The notes below the pieces were generated by a model. That model was not told where the DNA came from, did no database searches, and was given only the letters and a program-made list of their open reading frames with translations. DNA of 64,000 nt from Methyloversatilis sp. RAC08 (GTDB lineage: Bacteria > Pseudomonadota > Gammaproteobacteria > Burkholderiales > Rhodocyclaceae): contig NZ_CP016448.1 in assembly GCF_001713355.1 (NCBI RefSeq), positions 434,001 through 498,000 on the forward strand. Direction: 5' to 3'. This document shows, one piece after another, positions 62,300-64,000 of this stretch. The position numbers and the translations under genes were made by a program. Positions within the stretch are counted from its first letter, which is position 1, and each line of letters starts with the position of its first letter.

Positions 62300-63265
62300 A
62301 TGACAAGTCAGCCTTCGCCGATTCACATCGGCATCGACGTATCCAAAGCCAGCCTCGATATCGCACTGGGCGAGCACGGCCCGGTGCAGCGCATCGACAA
62401 CACCCCTCTAGCCATCCGGGCCTGGCTGCGCACCTTGCCCAGCGGCCCGCTGCACATCGGCTGCGAGGCCACCGGCACCTACCACCTCGCGCTGCGCGAC
62501 GCCGTGATCAAGGCCGGGCACCCGCTCTACCTGATCGACGGCTACCGCCTCTCGCGCTACCGCGGCGCCACCAGCGTGCGGGCCAAGACCGACCCGATCG
62601 ACGCCCGGCTCATCGCCCGCTACGTCGCCAAAGAGGGCTCGCACCTGCGCCCCTACACGCTGCCGCCCGAGGCCACGCAACGCGTGCAGCAACTGCTGCG
62701 TCGTCGCGCCACCCTGGTCCGGACCGCCGTCATCTTGCGCCAGAGCCTGTTCGATCTGCCCGGCTTCAAGCGCGAGGTGCGCGCCTTGCTGGCCAAGGCC
62801 GACCGGCTCGCCCAGCAGATTCAGGCCCAGATCGTGGAAAAGCTCAAAGCCAGCGACTGGATCGACGATCACCGCCGCTGCCAGGGTATCGAAGGCGTCG
62901 GTCCGCTGAGCGCCGCCGCCTTGTGCGCGACCTTCCATCGGGGCGCCTTCAAAAGCGCAGACGCCTTCATCGCCTATCTCGGGCTCGATGTGTGCGTGCG
63001 CCAATCGGGAAACCAGAACGCCCGCGGCACCCTGAGCAAAAAGGGCGACCCGGAGGTGCGCCGACTCCTGCACAACGCCGCCATGGCAGCCAGCCGCTCA
63101 GCCACCTGGAAACCCTTCTATCAGGCCTGCATCGCTCGCGGATTCTCCTGCACTCAGGCCCTCGTCGCACTCGCGAGAAAGATCGCTCGCGTTGCGTTCT
63201 CTCTCATGAAAACCGGCTCGCAATACCAACCCAGGGAGCACAAAAACACTTGTGCTCAGACATAG
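62300..63265 (+). CDS. IS110-family transposase, copy 3
   Basis: Identical 321-residue DEDD/serine transposase to copies 1 and 2, with the same start, ribosome-binding site and stop 3 nt before the element end. Confidence 0.93.
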   Translation: MTSQPSPIHIGIDVSKASLDIALGEHGPVQRIDNTPLAIRAWLRTLPSGPLHIGCEATGTYHLALRDAVIKAGHPLYLIDGYRLSRYRGATSVRAKTDPIDARLIARYVAKEGSHLRPYTLPPEATQRVQQLLRRRATLVRTAVILRQSLFDLPGFKREVRALLAKADRLAQQIQAQIVEKLKASDWIDDHRRCQGIEGVGPLSAAALCATFHRGAFKSADAFIAYLGLDVCVRQSGNQNARGTLSKKGDPEVRRLLHNAAMAASRSATWKPFYQACIARGFSCTQALVALARKIARVAFSLMKTGSQYQPREHKNTCAQT

Positions 63266-63305
63266 AATCTCCCACAGCCGCCCACAGGGGCGGCGCCGAT
63301 CGCGC

Positions 63306-64000
63306 TCAGTTCGGCTTGCGGAAACTGAAGTGACCGCCGGCGTCCAGATCGACGACGATCACATCCTTCGGGCCGAAGCTGCCCTCCAGAATGCGCTTCG
63401 ACAGCGGGTTCTCGATGTGCTCCTGGATCGCGCGCTTGAGCGGCCGTGCGCCGAACACCGGATCGAAGCCGGCCTTGCCCAGCTCGGCCAGTGCGGCATC
63501 CGACACCTGCAGCCCCATGTCGAGCTTGGCCAGGCGCTTTTCCAGATAGCCGAGCTGGATCTTCGCGATGCTCTGGATGTTGCTTTCATCCAGCGCGTGG
63601 AACACCACCACTTCATCGATCCGGTTGATGAATTCCGGGCGGAAGAATGTTTTCACCTCGCCCATCACCGCCAGCTTCACCACCGCGTAATCCGAGCCCG
63701 ACATCTGCTGGATCATCTGGCTGCCGAGGTTGGAGGTCATCACGATGACCGTGTTCTTGAAATCCACGGTGCGGCCCTGGCCGTCGGTCATGCGACCGTC
63801 GTCGAGCACCTGAAGCAGCACGTTGAACACGTCCGGATGCGCCTTTTCGACCTCGTCGAACAGGATGACGCTGTAAGGCTTGCGCCGCACCGCCTCGGTC
63901 AGGTAGCCGCCTTCGTCATAGCCGACATAGCCCGGCGGCGCGCCGATCAGGCGGCTCACCGAATGCTTCTCCATGAATTCGCTCATGTCGATGCGGATCA
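63306..64000 (-). CDS. clpB: ATP-dependent chaperone ClpB, C-terminal part
   Basis: 231 C-terminal residues of a AAA+ Hsp100 disaggregase; the gene enters from the right edge. It contains [20 protein letters not shown], the pore loop GYVGYDEGG, Walker [15 protein letters not shown], sensor-1 [13 protein letters not shown], the [11 protein letters not shown] arginine-finger region and sensor-2 [10 protein letters not shown]. These belong to the second nucleotide-binding domain of ClpB. ClpB works with DnaK to rescue aggregated proteins. The last residues FSFRKPN are near the usual C-terminal length. Confidence 0.94.
   Translation of the reverse strand, partial: IRIDMSEFMEKHSVSRLIGAPPGYVGYDEGGYLTEAVRRKPYSVILFDEVEKAHPDVFNVLLQVLDDGRMTDGQGRTVDFKNTVIVMTSNLGSQMIQQMSGSDYAVVKLAVMGEVKTFFRPEFINRIDEVVVFHALDESNIQSIAKIQLGYLEKRLAKLDMGLQVSDAALAELGKAGFDPVFGARPLKRAIQEHIENPLSKRILEGSFGPKDVIVVDLDAGGHFSFRKPN

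Larger units (their letters stand above)
62069..63270 (+). mobile_element. IS110-family insertion sequence, copy 3 (1200 bp plus CT core)
   Basis: Same element as at 24800 and 31621. The left junction is TCGCCG-CT-TGTATG (CT 62069-62070) and the right junction AGAAT-CT-CCCACAG (CT 63269-63270). The empty site would read CGCCGCTCCCACAG. It lies 35 bp from the clpB stop codon. Confidence 0.92.

Overview
The window is GC-rich bacterial chromosome. Gene content points to a betaproteobacterium of the Rhodocyclales/Nitrosomonadales kind, perhaps Methyloversatilis-like. That placement is inferred from the combination of a PEP-CTERM/EpsI exosortase system, hopanoid-precursor genes hpnCDE, propionyl-CoA synthetase, a PilMNO-like type II secretion operon and abundant REP-type repeats. 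No rRNA or other marker was available to confirm it.

Region 1 (1-20.4 kb) is an exopolysaccharide locus read entirely on the minus strand. It holds a flippase (Wzx), an O-antigen-ligase/polymerase-type membrane protein, three glycosyltransferases, a clan GH-A glycoside hydrolase, and several decorating enzymes: a pyruvyl transferase with an FrhB-like Fe-S partner, a sulfotransferase, two acyltransferase-3 proteins and a sialate-O-acetylesterase-like SGNH hydrolase. It ends in a very long secreted protein built of ~342-residue super-repeats that runs off the left edge. An EpsI protein and a PEP-CTERM protein lie at its start. The exosortase, priming glycosyltransferase and export machinery are not in the window. 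Several acyltransferase and flippase genes are visibly less GC-rich than their surroundings.

Region 2 (20.8-32.8 kb) is accessory DNA. It contains a natural alpha/beta-hydrolase::Baeyer-Villiger monooxygenase fusion, tandem 21-bp, 92-bp and 132-bp REP/BIME-like arrays, two DksA/TraR zinc-finger paralogues, a HigBA-like toxin-antitoxin pair with a frameshifted toxin, tRNA-Arg, tRNA-Ser, lysC and an XRE regulator. The hypothetical-protein/DksA operon and the other DksA gene share a nearly identical FNR-type box/-10 promoter layout. Two of three sequence-identical 1.2-kb IS110-family elements lie here, each inserted in a REP sequence. Their 5' noncoding leader holds two 7-nt stretches matching the two halves of the REP target, as expected of a bridge (seek) RNA.

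Region 3 (32.9-41.5 kb) is a compact, overlapping type II secretion operon read gspG-F-E-(L/pilM-like)-(pilN-like)-(pilO-like)-(C/pilP-like)-D. The secretin lipoprotein carries a C-terminal cohesin-like domain. A divergent lytic transglycosylase adjoins it.

Region 4 (41.6-61.6 kb) is mostly housekeeping and metabolism: an acyl-CoA ligase and thiolase with a divergent PAS-LuxR regulator, prpE, a receiver-degenerate-GGDEF protein, an NlpC/P60 hydrolase, a Fur-box-controlled DUF2325/ferric-binding-protein pair, CidA/LrgB, ribA, a methyltransferase, tRNA-Leu, hpnCDE plus a phosphoesterase, a PIN protein, a TonB-dependent receptor, a TatD nuclease and a glycine-zipper lipoprotein. Region 5 (61.7-64 kb) holds the third IS110 copy and the C-terminal part of clpB, which runs off the right edge.
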